Shown piece by piece: positions 40,283 to 49,009 of a DNA stretch of 64,000 nt. The notes beneath the pieces are model-generated. The model was not told the DNA's origin and did not search any database. It saw only the letters and a list, made by a program, of their open reading frames with translations. The DNA comes from Micromonospora sonchi. GTDB lineage: Bacteria > Actinomycetota > Actinomycetes > Mycobacteriales > Micromonosporaceae. The stretch lies in NCBI RefSeq assembly GCF_014646235.1, contig NZ_BMNB01000018.1:59925-123924 (forward strand), written 5' to 3'. Made by a program: the position numbers and the translations under genes. Position 1 is the first letter of the stretch. Each line of letters starts with the position of its first letter.

Positions 40283-41635
40283 ATGGGCCGGTTGTTCGGC
40301 ACGGACGGCGTACGCGGGCGGGCGAACGCTGATCTCACCCCGGAGTTGGCGCTCGCGGTGGCCGTCGCGGCCGCCCACACTCTCGCCGAGTCGGATCGCA
40401 GTCGTGCCCCGCTGGCCGTGGTCGGCCGGGACACCCGGGCCAGCGGCGAGATGCTGGAGGCGGCCGTGGTGGCCGGGCTGACCAGCGCCGGCGCGACGGT
40501 GGTCCGGGTCGGCGTGCTGCCCACCCCGGCGGTGGCGTTCCTCACCGCCGAGGCCAAGGCCGACCTCGGGGTGATGCTGTCGGCCTCGCACAACCCGATG
40601 CCCGACAACGGGATCAAGCTTTTCGCCGCCGGCGGCCACAAACTGCCCGACGAGATCGAGCTGCGGATCGAGGCGGCCGTCGAGGCCAACGCCACCACCG
40701 CCTGGGACCGTCCGATCGGCGCGGGGGTAGGTCGGGTGCACGACCTGCTCGACGGCGCCGACCACTACGTGCAGCACCTCGTCGGGACGGTGCCGCACCG
40801 CCTCGACGGGATCAAGGTCGTGGTCGACTGCGCCAACGGCGCCGCCGCCGAGGTGGCGCCGGCGGCGTACCGGGAGGCCGGCGCCGAGGTGATCGCGATC
40901 CACGCCGAGCCGGACGGGCTCAACATCAACGACGGGTGCGGGTCCAACCACATCGCCGCCCTGCGCCAGGCGGTGGTCGAGCACGGCGCGCACCTGGGCA
41001 TCGCACACGACGGCGACGCCGACCGCTGCCTCGCGGTGACCGCCGACGGTGACGAGGTCGACGGCGACCAGGTGATGGCGATCCTGGCGCTGGCCATGCG
41101 GGAGGCCGGGACGCTTGCCGGGGACACGCTGGTGGCCACGGTGATGAGCAACCTGGGCCTGCGCCTGGCCATGTCCGCCGAGGGAATCCGGCTGGTCGAG
41201 ACCAAGGTCGGCGACCGGTACGTGCTGGAGGAACTGCGCGCCTCCGGGCTGGCGCTGGGCGGCGAGCAGAGCGGGCACATCGTCATGCCGGCGTACGCCA
41301 CCACCGGCGACGGAGTGCTGACCGGGCTGCACCTGATGGCCCGGATGGCGGCCACCGGCCGCACCCTGGCGGATCTCGCCGCCGTGGTGACCAAGCTGCC
41401 GCAGGTGCTGATCAACGTGCCGGTCGGCGACCGCACCATCGGCGCCGCCGCCCCCGCCGTCCGTGCCGAGGTCGAGCGGGCCGAGGCCGAGCTGGGCGAG
41501 ACCGGTCGGGTGCTGCTGCGTCCCTCGGGCACCGAACCTTTGGTCCGGGTGATGGTCGAGGCCGCCACCGAGGCGACCGCCCGCGAGGTCGCCGAGCGCA
41601 TCGCCGCCCACGTCCGCACCGCCAGCCCCGCCTGA
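40283..41635 (+). CDS. glmM: Phosphoglucosamine mutase
   Basis: 450 residues from ATG 40283 (MGRLFGTDGVRG); an in-frame GTG-type start at 40256 is rejected because family homology begins here. It interconverts glucosamine-6-phosphate and glucosamine-1-phosphate for UDP-GlcNAc and cell-wall synthesis. The phosphoserine is Ser102 in LSASHNPMPDNG, the Mg-binding loop is DGDADR, the sugar-binding loop GEQSGH, and the phosphate loop RPSGTEPLVRVM. It lies 1.4 kb upstream of glmS, whose product it consumes, with an aminotransferase gene between them on the other strand. Confidence 0.97.
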   Translation: MGRLFGTDGVRGRANADLTPELALAVAVAAAHTLAESDRSRAPLAVVGRDTRASGEMLEAAVVAGLTSAGATVVRVGVLPTPAVAFLTAEAKADLGVMLSASHNPMPDNGIKLFAAGGHKLPDEIELRIEAAVEANATTAWDRPIGAGVGRVHDLLDGADHYVQHLVGTVPHRLDGIKVVVDCANGAAAEVAPAAYREAGAEVIAIHAEPDGLNINDGCGSNHIAALRQAVVEHGAHLGIAHDGDADRCLAVTADGDEVDGDQVMAILALAMREAGTLAGDTLVATVMSNLGLRLAMSAEGIRLVETKVGDRYVLEELRASGLALGGEQSGHIVMPAYATTGDGVLTGLHLMARMAATGRTLADLAAVVTKLPQVLINVPVGDRTIGAAAPAVRAEVERAEAELGETGRVLLRPSGTEPLVRVMVEAATEATAREVAERIAAHVRTASPA

Positions 41636-41642
41636 CGGCCGG

Positions 41643-41695
41643 TAAGGAGGGGCCCTTTCTTAACGCCTCGTGTATAGGAAGGGCCCCCTTTTAAC
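41643..41695 (-). repeat. Second copy of the two-unit GTTAAAAGGGGGCCCTTCCT element
   Basis: Read on the minus strand: GTTAAAAGGGGGCCCTTCCT, an 11-nt spacer (atacacgaggc), then a diverged second unit GTTAAGAAAGGGCCCCTCCTT. Layout and spacer end (gaggc) match the copy at 16641-16692. Here it lies between the convergent stops of glmM and the aminotransferase gene and could act as a bidirectional terminator. Confidence 0.85.
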
Positions 41696-41723
41696 ATCCG
41701 ACTCGGGTTGGCACACTGCGCAG

Positions 41724-42917
41724 TTACGTTCGCAGGGTGGCGCCGCGCAACCGGGACCCTGCCTCGGCGAGCACCTCCGGGCGTTTGCAGAAGGCGAACC
41801 GGACCAGCCGCCGGCCGGCCTCGGGGTCGTCGTAGAAGACCTGGGTGGGTACGGCCACCACCCCGCAGCGTTCGGGCAGTGAGCGGCAGAACTCGACGCC
41901 GTCGGTGCCGTCGAGGGGGGTGATGTCGGCTGTGACGAAGTACGTCCCCTCCGGCGTGAGCACGTCGAAGCCGGCGTCGGTCAGCCCGCCGACGAGTTGG
42001 TCCCGGCGGGCCCGCATGCCGGCTCGGAGATCGGTGAAGTAGGCGTCCGGCAGTGCCAGTGCCACCGCGACCGCCGGTTGCAGGGGTGCGGCGTTGACGA
42101 AGGTGAGGAACTGTTTCACCCGGAGCAGCGCCGAGACCAGGGTCGCCGGGCCGCTGGCCCAGCCCACCTTCCAGCCGGTGCAGGAGAAGGTCTTGCCGGC
42201 CGAGGAGATTCGCAGGGTGCGCTGGCGCATGCCGGGCAGCATCGCCAGCGGCACGTGCCCGGACGCGGCGTCGGCGAAGACCAGGTGCTCGTACACCTCG
42301 TCGGTGACGGCGTACGCGCCGTGCTCCTGGCACAGTTCGGCGATCAGCGACAGTTCGGCCGGGGTGAACACCTTGCCGGTCGGGTTGTGCGGCGAATTCA
42401 CCAGCACCAGCCGGGTGCGCGGGCCGAACGCGGCGCGCAGCGCCGCCGGATCGAAGGCGTACCGCCCGTCGGCGCCGGGGCGCAGCGTGACCGGTCGCCG
42501 CACGGCACCGGCCAGCGCGATCGAGGCGGCGTACGAGTCGTAGTACGGCTCGAAGCAGACCACCTCGTCACCCGGCTCGCAGAGGGCGAGGATCGCCGCG
42601 GCGACCGCCTCGGTGGCGCCGGCCGTGATCACCACCTCGCCGTCCGGGTCGTACTCCAGGCCCCAGAAGCGGTGCTGGTGAGCTGCCACGGCCGCGCGGA
42701 GCTCGGGGATCCCGGGGCCGGGTGGGTACTGGTTGCGGCCGGAGCGCAGCGCCTCGGCCGCGGCGGCGAGCATCTCCGGCGGGCCGTCGGTGTCCGGGAA
42801 GCCCTGTCCCAGGTTGACCGCGCCGGTGCGGACGGCGAGGGCGGACATCTCGGCGAAGATCGTCGTGCCGAACGGGCGCATCCGGCTCACCAGCGGGTCG
42901 ACATCGGTGCTCGTCAC
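41724..42917 (-). CDS. PLP-dependent aminotransferase, class I/II (DapC / kynurenine-aminotransferase-like)
   Basis: 397 residues from ATG 42917. The fold-type I features are NLGQGFPDTDGP near the N-terminus, the cofactor-stacking SPHNPTGKVF and TDEVYEHLVF blocks, the Schiff-base Lys in SSAGKTFSCTGWKVGW, and the carboxylate-binding Arg in VRFAFCKR. In actinobacteria this group includes N-succinyldiaminopimelate aminotransferase of lysine and peptidoglycan synthesis, and the glmM/glmS neighbourhood fits, but related enzymes act on methionine or kynurenine. It is divergent from glmS over a 156-nt gap. Confidence 0.88.
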   Translation of the reverse strand: MTSTDVDPLVSRMRPFGTTIFAEMSALAVRTGAVNLGQGFPDTDGPPEMLAAAAEALRSGRNQYPPGPGIPELRAAVAAHQHRFWGLEYDPDGEVVITAGATEAVAAAILALCEPGDEVVCFEPYYDSYAASIALAGAVRRPVTLRPGADGRYAFDPAALRAAFGPRTRLVLVNSPHNPTGKVFTPAELSLIAELCQEHGAYAVTDEVYEHLVFADAASGHVPLAMLPGMRQRTLRISSAGKTFSCTGWKVGWASGPATLVSALLRVKQFLTFVNAAPLQPAVAVALALPDAYFTDLRAGMRARRDQLVGGLTDAGFDVLTPEGTYFVTADITPLDGTDGVEFCRSLPERCGVVAVPTQVFYDDPEAGRRLVRFAFCKRPEVLAEAGSRLRGATLRT

Positions 42918-43073
42918 GCCCGTCAGGGTACGGGTGTGCGGCCCTGTCGTGCCCGGGCCGACCTGGGTGCTTTGTGGCCTGGATCACCGACGGTGCCCGA
43001 TCGCTCAGATTGAGTGATTATTTACCCACCTTTCGCGCAGATAACTTGAGCGAAACTGGTTAGGCTGCCACCC

Positions 43074-44987
43074 ATGTGTGGAATCGTGGGCTACGCCGGT
43101 GGTCGACCGGCGCTCGGCATCGTGCTGGACGGACTGCGCCGGCTGGAATATCGCGGCTACGACTCGGCTGGCGTCGCTGTCGCCTGCGACGGTGAGCTGC
43201 TGACCGAGAAGAAGGCCGGCAAGCTGGCCAACCTGGAGAAGGTGCTCTCCGAGCGGGCCGCCGAGGATCCGAGCGGCTGTGGCGCCAGCCCGATCGGCAT
43301 CGGCGACGGCACCACCGGCATCGGCCACACCCGGTGGGCCACCCACGGCGGCCCGACCGACCGTAACGCACATCCGCACCTGTCGCCCGACGGCCGGGTC
43401 GCGGTGATCCACAACGGCATCATCGAGAACTTCGCCAAGCTTCGTACCGAACTGGAGGACGACGGTGTCCAGTTCGTCAGCGACACCGACACCGAGTGCG
43501 CCGCGCACCTGATCGCCAAGGCGTTGGCGGAGCTGCGGGCGGCCGGTCAGCCGGATGGGCCGCAACTGCTCGTCGCCGCGATGCGGGTGGTCTGCCAGCG
43601 GCTGGAGGGTGCTTTCACGCTGCTCGCGGTGGACGCCGCGGTGCCCGGTGCGGTGGTCGGCGCGCGACGCAACTCGCCGCTGGTGGTCGGTCGTGGGGAC
43701 GGGGAGAACTACCTCGCCAGCGACGTCGCCGCGTTCATCGAGCACACCCGCGACGCGGTCGAGCTGGGTCAGGACCAGATCGTCCTGATCACCGCCGACA
43801 GCATCGAGATCACCGACTTCGCCGGCCAGCCCGCCAGCGGCAAGGACTTCCACATCGACTGGGACTCCTCGGCCGCGGAGAAGGGCGGCTACGACTGGTT
43901 CATGCTCAAGGAGATCGCGGAGCAGCCGGAGGTCGTCGCCGACACGCTGCTCGGTCGGCTGACCGAGTCCGGCGAGATCATGCTCGACGAGGTCCGCCTC
44001 AGCGACCAGGATCTGCGCGACGTCGACAAGGTCTTCATCGTCGCCTGCGGCACCTCCTACCACGCCGGGATGGTGGCCAAGTACGCCATCGAGCACTGGA
44101 CCCGCCTTCCCTGCGAGGTGGAGCTGGCCAGCGAGTTCCGCTACCGCGACCCGGTGCTGGACCGCTCCACCCTGGTCGTGGTGATCTCGCAGTCCGGCGA
44201 GACGATGGACACCCTGATGGCGCTGCGGCACGCCAAGGACCAGAAGGCCCGGGTGTTGGCCATCTGCAACACCAACGGCTCCACCATCCCCCGCGAGTCC
44301 GACGCGGTTCTCTACACGCACGGCGGGCCGGAGATCGCCGTCGCCTCCACCAAGGCCTTCCTCACCCAGCTCGTCGCCTGCTACCTGATCGGCCTGCACC
44401 TCGCGCAGGTGCGGGGCGTCAAGTTCGCCGACGAGGTGGCGGCCGTGGTGGAGCAGCTGCACCAGGTGCCGGGCAAGCTACGGGAGCTGCTCGGACGGAT
44501 CGAGCCGGTCCGCGAGTTGGCCCGCGAGCTGCGCTCCGAGCCGACGGTGCTGTTCATCGGCCGGCACGTCGGCTACCCGGTGGCGCTGGAGGGGGCGCTC
44601 AAGCTCAAGGAACTGGCGTACATGCACGCCGAGGGCTTCGCCGCGGGCGAGCTGAAGCATGGTCCGATCTCGCTCATCGACCAGGGCACCCCGGTGATCT
44701 GCGTGGTCCCCTCGCCGGTCGGTCGCGGTCTGCTGCACGACAAGGTCGTCTCCAACATCCAGGAGGTACGCGCCCGGGGCGCCCGCACGATCGTGATCGC
44801 CGAGGAGGGGGACGAGTCCGTCGTCCGGTACGCCGACCACCTGATCTACGTGCCGCGTACCCCGACGTTGCTCGCGCCGCTGGTGACCACCGTGCCGTTG
44901 CAGGTGTTCGCCGCCGAGATCGCCGCGGCCCGGGGACACGACGTCGACCAGCCGCGCAACCTCGCCAAATCCGTCACCGTCGAGTAG
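43074..44987 (+). CDS. glmS: Glutamine-fructose-6-phosphate aminotransferase (isomerising)
   Basis: 637 residues from ATG 43074. The N-terminal nucleophile is Cys2 (MCGIVGYAG), released after Met removal. The glutaminase domain (about 1-240) has the RWATHG and NGIIEN blocks. Two SIS sugar-isomerase domains follow (about 300-460 and 480-620), with ACGTSYHAG, SQSGETMDT and ELKHGPISLI and the C-terminal DQPRNLAKSVTVE. It makes glucosamine-6-phosphate, the first step of UDP-GlcNAc synthesis. No glmS ribozyme precedes it. Confidence 0.97.
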   Translation: MCGIVGYAGGRPALGIVLDGLRRLEYRGYDSAGVAVACDGELLTEKKAGKLANLEKVLSERAAEDPSGCGASPIGIGDGTTGIGHTRWATHGGPTDRNAHPHLSPDGRVAVIHNGIIENFAKLRTELEDDGVQFVSDTDTECAAHLIAKALAELRAAGQPDGPQLLVAAMRVVCQRLEGAFTLLAVDAAVPGAVVGARRNSPLVVGRGDGENYLASDVAAFIEHTRDAVELGQDQIVLITADSIEITDFAGQPASGKDFHIDWDSSAAEKGGYDWFMLKEIAEQPEVVADTLLGRLTESGEIMLDEVRLSDQDLRDVDKVFIVACGTSYHAGMVAKYAIEHWTRLPCEVELASEFRYRDPVLDRSTLVVVISQSGETMDTLMALRHAKDQKARVLAICNTNGSTIPRESDAVLYTHGGPEIAVASTKAFLTQLVACYLIGLHLAQVRGVKFADEVAAVVEQLHQVPGKLRELLGRIEPVRELARELRSEPTVLFIGRHVGYPVALEGALKLKELAYMHAEGFAAGELKHGPISLIDQGTPVICVVPSPVGRGLLHDKVVSNIQEVRARGARTIVIAEEGDESVVRYADHLIYVPRTPTLLAPLVTTVPLQVFAAEIAAARGHDVDQPRNLAKSVTVE

Positions 44988-44995
44988 TTGTCGGG

Positions 44996-46612
44996 TCACT
45001 GGCCCAGCACCACCCGCGCCATGCCGTCCAGGGCCGGGTTGTCCGGATGCCAGTAGCCGGTGTGGCCGTACCGACCGCTGGGGAAGGTCCGGCCGCCGAA
45101 GGTCGGCTCGGCCGGGTCGCGTCCGAACCAGCGTTCGTCGCCCGGCCCGGCCAGCATCCCGGCGATCGTGATGACCGGGGAGGTGCCGAGCACCGCCTGC
45201 CGGACCAGGTCGTCCGGCGGGCGGGTCAGCCGGATCACGTCGTCCGGCGCGGTGCTGGCCCACACCTGCCCGGGTGGCACACCCAGCTCGGCGGCGTGCG
45301 TCACGCCGACCCCGGGCGAGCCGAGGAAGACCAGCGCGTCCGCGGCGAGCCCGTGGTCGCGGGCGGTGGTGCCCACCACCAGTGACCCGTAGCTGTGCCC
45401 GAGCACGGTCTGCCGGGCCGGCGGACCGTCGTGGGTGGCCCGCAGCCCCTCCTGGAACCGGTGCAGCGCCTCGCCGGCCGCGCGGGCCTGCTTGTCCCGA
45501 GCCGCTTCGTGGAGGAAATCCGGGGCGTCGTAGTCCAGCCAGAGCACCGCCGAGGTCTCCTCGCCCGGCGCCAGCTCGGCGCAGCGGGACAGCACCCGGG
45601 CCGCCCGTCCCAGCTCGTCGGTGGCGTCGTCGAGCCCGGCGGTCATGCCCGGCACGTACGTCAGGACGCCGGTGGCCCGGTCCGGATTGCCGAGCGCCAC
45701 CACCGTCCGCCCTTCGCCGCCGATTGCCAGCCCGAGCAGGTAGGCCCGGGGTGGCTGGGACGAGTCCAGCCGGTCGGCGAGCTCGTCCAGGCCGGCCAGG
45801 GCCGCGTTGACGCGGCGCAGCCCGGCCAGCTCGGCCGGTCCGCGCGGCACCCGGGCCAGCAACCGGCCCCACTCCGCGCGCAACTCCTCCCGCCGGGCCC
45901 CCAGCAGCGACCGGTTGGCCTGGTCACGAGCGTCGGCGGGGACTCCGTCCAAACCGGCGACCAGCTCGGGTTCGTGCCGCACGAGCCAGCGCCGCTGCGC
46001 CGGAGTGAGCCCGGCCCACCAGAGGTTGACCAGGGCGGGATCCGTGCCCGGGGCGGGCCGGTCCGGTGGCGGCGGGGCTACCCAGCCGGACGCGGCATCC
46101 GCCGCCAGCTGACCGAGTCGATCGGCCGCCTCCCGGTCGGCGGCCGTCGCCAGGGCGAGCGCGTCGTGGACGGCCGCGGCCACCGGGACCACCGTGGGAC
46201 CGGCCCGGTCGGCCGGCACCCGGCTCGGGTCGGGGCGTACTCGTCCCCACCTGTCGATCAGCACTCCGGCGGTGTCGGCGAGGGCCACCGCCGCGGTCAG
46301 CCGGGCCCGCGCGGCCGCCAGCCGCGCGGCGAACTCGGCGAGGACCTGGTCGACCTCGATCACGGCCGGCACGAGCGTGATCAGTTCGGCGCGCAGGCCG
46401 GAGAGCCGGGACTGGGCCGACCGGCCGGCCCGGCCCGACCAGCCCGGGCGCAGGGCCGTGGCGTCCTCCGCCAGCTCGCCGGCCCGCCGCTCGGCCGGCC
46501 CGGCCAGGCTTGCCCAGGCCGTGCCGGCGGCCTGCCAGGCAGCCGGATCTACCGTGCTGAGCTGCGCGTAGCCGACCTGTGTCGACGGCCGCTGCGGCAC
46601 CGAACCGGTCAT
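44996..46612 (-). CDS. WXG-type helical domain fused to alpha/beta hydrolase (DUF1023)
   Basis: 538 residues from ATG 46612, whose ATG overlaps the stop of the upstream WXG-like gene. The N-terminal 130 residues are helical and include LRPGWSGRAG, like an ESX/WXG100 partner. The C-terminal 300 residues form a DUF1023 alpha/beta hydrolase with nucleophile box GHSYGS, an Asp in WASTAPDDVIR and a late His in YGHTGYW. DUF1023 proteins are common in actinomycetes and often encoded next to WXG proteins. A role at or outside the membrane, perhaps as a type VII secreted hydrolase, is inference. The stop lies 8 nt from the glmS stop. Confidence 0.85.
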   Translation of the reverse strand: MTGSVPQRPSTQVGYAQLSTVDPAAWQAAGTAWASLAGPAERRAGELAEDATALRPGWSGRAGRSAQSRLSGLRAELITLVPAVIEVDQVLAEFAARLAAARARLTAAVALADTAGVLIDRWGRVRPDPSRVPADRAGPTVVPVAAAVHDALALATAADREAADRLGQLAADAASGWVAPPPPDRPAPGTDPALVNLWWAGLTPAQRRWLVRHEPELVAGLDGVPADARDQANRSLLGARREELRAEWGRLLARVPRGPAELAGLRRVNAALAGLDELADRLDSSQPPRAYLLGLAIGGEGRTVVALGNPDRATGVLTYVPGMTAGLDDATDELGRAARVLSRCAELAPGEETSAVLWLDYDAPDFLHEAARDKQARAAGEALHRFQEGLRATHDGPPARQTVLGHSYGSLVVGTTARDHGLAADALVFLGSPGVGVTHAAELGVPPGQVWASTAPDDVIRLTRPPDDLVRQAVLGTSPVITIAGMLAGPGDERWFGRDPAEPTFGGRTFPSGRYGHTGYWHPDNPALDGMARVVLGQ

Positions 46613-46908
46613 CGGCCCAGGCCCGACAGGCGGTTGGCGGCCCGTGCGTCCACCGACTCGTACGCCCCGGCGGCGGCGCGCATCGCGGCCCCGGTGTCCG
46701 TGATCCGGCCGCCGAGCCGGCCGGCCCACCCGTGCACCGCCTCCTCCAGGGTCGCCAGCGCTGCGGCTGCCGACCACTGCGGTGCCGGCGCCGTCAGTCC
46801 CGGCACGCCGGCCACCAGCCCGTGGGCCAGCCGGTGGCCGGTGTCGCCAAGCGACCCCCCGACCCGGCGTAGCAGCTCCGGCCGCACGGTCAACTCCTCG
46901 TCGGTCAT
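46609..46908 (-). CDS. Small WXG100-superfamily-like protein (type VII secretion target type)
   Basis: 99 residues from ATG 46908 (MTDEELTVRPELL). It is all-helical, about 100 residues, with a helix-turn-helix hairpin pattern, a Trp in the central HGWAGRLGG-like turn, and a C-terminal helix AAAGAYESVDARAANRL. These features fit the ESX secretion-associated/WXG100-like families (DUF2580/T7SS ESX target). ATGA overlap with the hydrolase gene suggests the two products are made in equal amounts and may interact. No EccC or other secretion-machine gene is in the window. Confidence 0.75.
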   Translation of the reverse strand: MTDEELTVRPELLRRVGGSLGDTGHRLAHGLVAGVPGLTAPAPQWSAAAALATLEEAVHGWAGRLGGRITDTGAAMRAAAGAYESVDARAANRLSGLGR

Positions 46909-47077
46909 CCGCCCTCCCACCCTTGGCACCTGCGCCGACGACGCTAGGCGGGGCCGGGCACCGTGGGCGTGCCCTGTGGACAGCCGGCGGTGGGCGTACC
47001 TCCGGACTGTCCACAGGCGTTGACCGGTGCGCGGCCGGCGGCTATCTTGCGGCCCACGCGCCGGTAGGGTGGGCCGC

Positions 47078-47446
47078 GTGATCGTCGCTGTCGGTATCGA
47101 CGTCGTGCTGGTCGACCGGTTCGCCCGGGCGCTGGCCCGCACGCCGCTGCTGGTCGAGCGGCTGTTCACCGAGGCCGAGCGGCACACCGCCGGTGGCGGT
47201 CCGCGATCCCCGGAGTCGCTGGCGGCCCGTTTCGCCGCGAAGGAGGCGGTGGCCAAGGCCCTCGGTGCCCCGGCCGGACTGCGCTGGCACGACTGCGAGA
47301 TCGTGCCGGACGCCGACGGGCGACCCTGGTTGACCGTCACGGGCACGGTCGCCGCGGCGGCCACCGAACGCGGCATCGGTCGTTGGCATGTCTCGCTGTC
47401 GCACGATGGCGGGATCGCCTCGGCCATGGTGGTGGCGGAGAGCTGA
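47078..47446 (+). CDS. acpS: Holo-[acyl-carrier-protein] synthase
   Basis: 122 residues from GTG 47078 (VIVAVGIDVVLVDRF); upstream in-frame codons are noncoding in character. It transfers the 4'-phosphopantetheine arm of CoA to acyl carrier proteins. The two Mg/CoA motifs are GIDVV near the N-terminus and FAAKEAVAKALG, with WHVSLSHDGG following. It is the AcpS type of about 120 residues. It begins the run acpS-nnrD-alr. Confidence 0.95.
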   Translation: MIVAVGIDVVLVDRFARALARTPLLVERLFTEAERHTAGGGPRSPESLAARFAAKEAVAKALGAPAGLRWHDCEIVPDADGRPWLTVTGTVAAAATERGIGRWHVSLSHDGGIASAMVVAES

Positions 47447-47483
47447 GCGTCGGACGCGCCGGGCGCGGGAAACGAGGTGGGGC

Positions 47484-48953
47484 ATGAGGCCGGTCTGGCG
47501 GGTGGCGGACGTGCGGACGGCGGAGCAGGCGCTGATGGCCACGCTCCCGCCCGGCACGCTGATGCAACGCGCCGCCGCCGGGCTGGCCCGCCGTTGCGCG
47601 CTGCTGCTGGCCGATCGGGGCGGGGTGTACGCGGCACCGGTGCTGCTGCTCGTCGGCTCCGGTGACAACGGCGGCGACGCGCTGTACGCCGGCGCCCGCC
47701 TGGCCCGACGCGGGGCGGCCGTGTCGGCGTTGCTGCTGCGCCCGGAGCGCGCTCACGCCGAAGGGCTGGCCGCGCTGCGGGCGGCCGGCGGCCGGATCGT
47801 GGACCGCCCGCCGGCCGTGGTCGACCTGGTGCTCGACGGCATCGTGGGCATCGGCGGCCACGGTGGGCTGCGGGAGACCGCCGAGCAGTTGGCGGCGAGC
47901 CTGGTGCGGCACCGGGGCCGGGACGGTGAACGGGCGACGGTGGTGGCGGTGGACGTGCCCAGCGGCGTGGCGGTGGACACCGGGGCGGTGCCGCTGACCG
48001 CGTCCGGTCGGCCCAATGCTGTCCGGGCCGACGTGACGGTGGCCTTCGGCGCGCTGAAGCCGGCGCTGGCGGTCGGACCCGCCGCCGCGCTGGCCGGGCA
48101 GGTCGAACTGGTGGACATCGGGCTGCGACCGTGGCTGCGGGGCAGCCCGGCGCTGCGGGTCGTGGAGTGGTCGGACGTGGTCGACTGGTGGCCGCGGCTC
48201 GGCCCGGCCGCGGAGAAGTACTCCCGGGGCGTGGTCGGGGTGGCCACCGGGTCGGCGGCATACCCTGGTGCGGCGGTGCTCTCCGTCGGCGGCGCGCTGG
48301 CCGGGCCGACCGGCCTGGTCCGCTACGCCGGGGGTGCCCGGGACGAGGTGCTGCGCGAGCATCCCTCGGTGATCGCGTCCGGTGGGGTGGTCGACGCCGG
48401 CCGGGTGCAGGCCTGGGTCTGCGGCTCGGGGCTGGGCACCGACGAGCGGGCCGGCGCGGAGCTGCGGGCCGTGCTCGCCGCGCCGGTGCCGGTGGTGCTG
48501 GACGCCGACGCGCTGACCCTGCTGGTGGACGGCTCGCTCGCGGAGCAGTTGCGCCGGCGCGACGCACCCATCGTGGTGACCCCGCACGACCGGGAGTTCA
48601 CCCGCCTCTGTGGCGAGGAGCCCGGCGCCGACCGGGTCGCCGCCACGCTGCGACTGGCCGCCTGGATGAACGCCGTGGTGCTGCTCAAGGGGGACCGCAC
48701 GGTGATCGGCACGCCGGACGGCCGGGCGTACGTCAACCCGACCGGCACCCCGGCGCTGGCCACCGGGGGCACCGGCGACGTCCTGGCCGGCCTGCTCGGC
48801 TCGTTGCTCGCCGCCGGCCTCCCGGCGGAGCGCGCCGCCGCGGCGGCGGCGTACCTGCACGGCCTGGCCGGCCGCGAGGCAGCTCGCTCCGGCCCCGTCA
48901 CCGCACCCGATGTCGCCACCGCCTTGCGCCCCGTGCTCGCCCGGCTGCCCTGA
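47484..48953 (+). CDS. nnrD: Bifunctional NAD(P)H-hydrate epimerase / ADP-dependent dehydratase
   Basis: 489 residues from ATG 47484 (MRPVWRVADVRTAEQALM). The N-terminal half (about 1-215) is the YjeF/NAXE epimerase with GSGDNGGDALYAGARL and DVPSGVAVDTG; the C-terminal half (about 225-489) is the ribokinase-like NAXD dehydratase with YSRGVVGVATGS, LDADALTLL, TPHDREFTRL and the nucleotide loop GGTGDVLAGLLG. Together they repair hydrated NADH and NADPH. It lies 37 nt after acpS, the usual position upstream of alr. Confidence 0.95.
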   Translation: MRPVWRVADVRTAEQALMATLPPGTLMQRAAAGLARRCALLLADRGGVYAAPVLLLVGSGDNGGDALYAGARLARRGAAVSALLLRPERAHAEGLAALRAAGGRIVDRPPAVVDLVLDGIVGIGGHGGLRETAEQLAASLVRHRGRDGERATVVAVDVPSGVAVDTGAVPLTASGRPNAVRADVTVAFGALKPALAVGPAAALAGQVELVDIGLRPWLRGSPALRVVEWSDVVDWWPRLGPAAEKYSRGVVGVATGSAAYPGAAVLSVGGALAGPTGLVRYAGGARDEVLREHPSVIASGGVVDAGRVQAWVCGSGLGTDERAGAELRAVLAAPVPVVLDADALTLLVDGSLAEQLRRRDAPIVVTPHDREFTRLCGEEPGADRVAATLRLAAWMNAVVLLKGDRTVIGTPDGRAYVNPTGTPALATGGTGDVLAGLLGSLLAAGLPAERAAAAAAYLHGLAGREAARSGPVTAPDVATALRPVLARLP

Positions 48954-49009
48954 GCGCTGACCTGCCCGGGATGGCCTGGGGTGATCAGCGGGGAAAGTAG
49001 GGTGGGGGC

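Noticed and set aside
42918..43073. Search for a glmS ribozyme or riboswitch before glmS
   Set aside because: The 156-nt divergent gap holds no ribozyme-like core; only weak promoter-like stretches.
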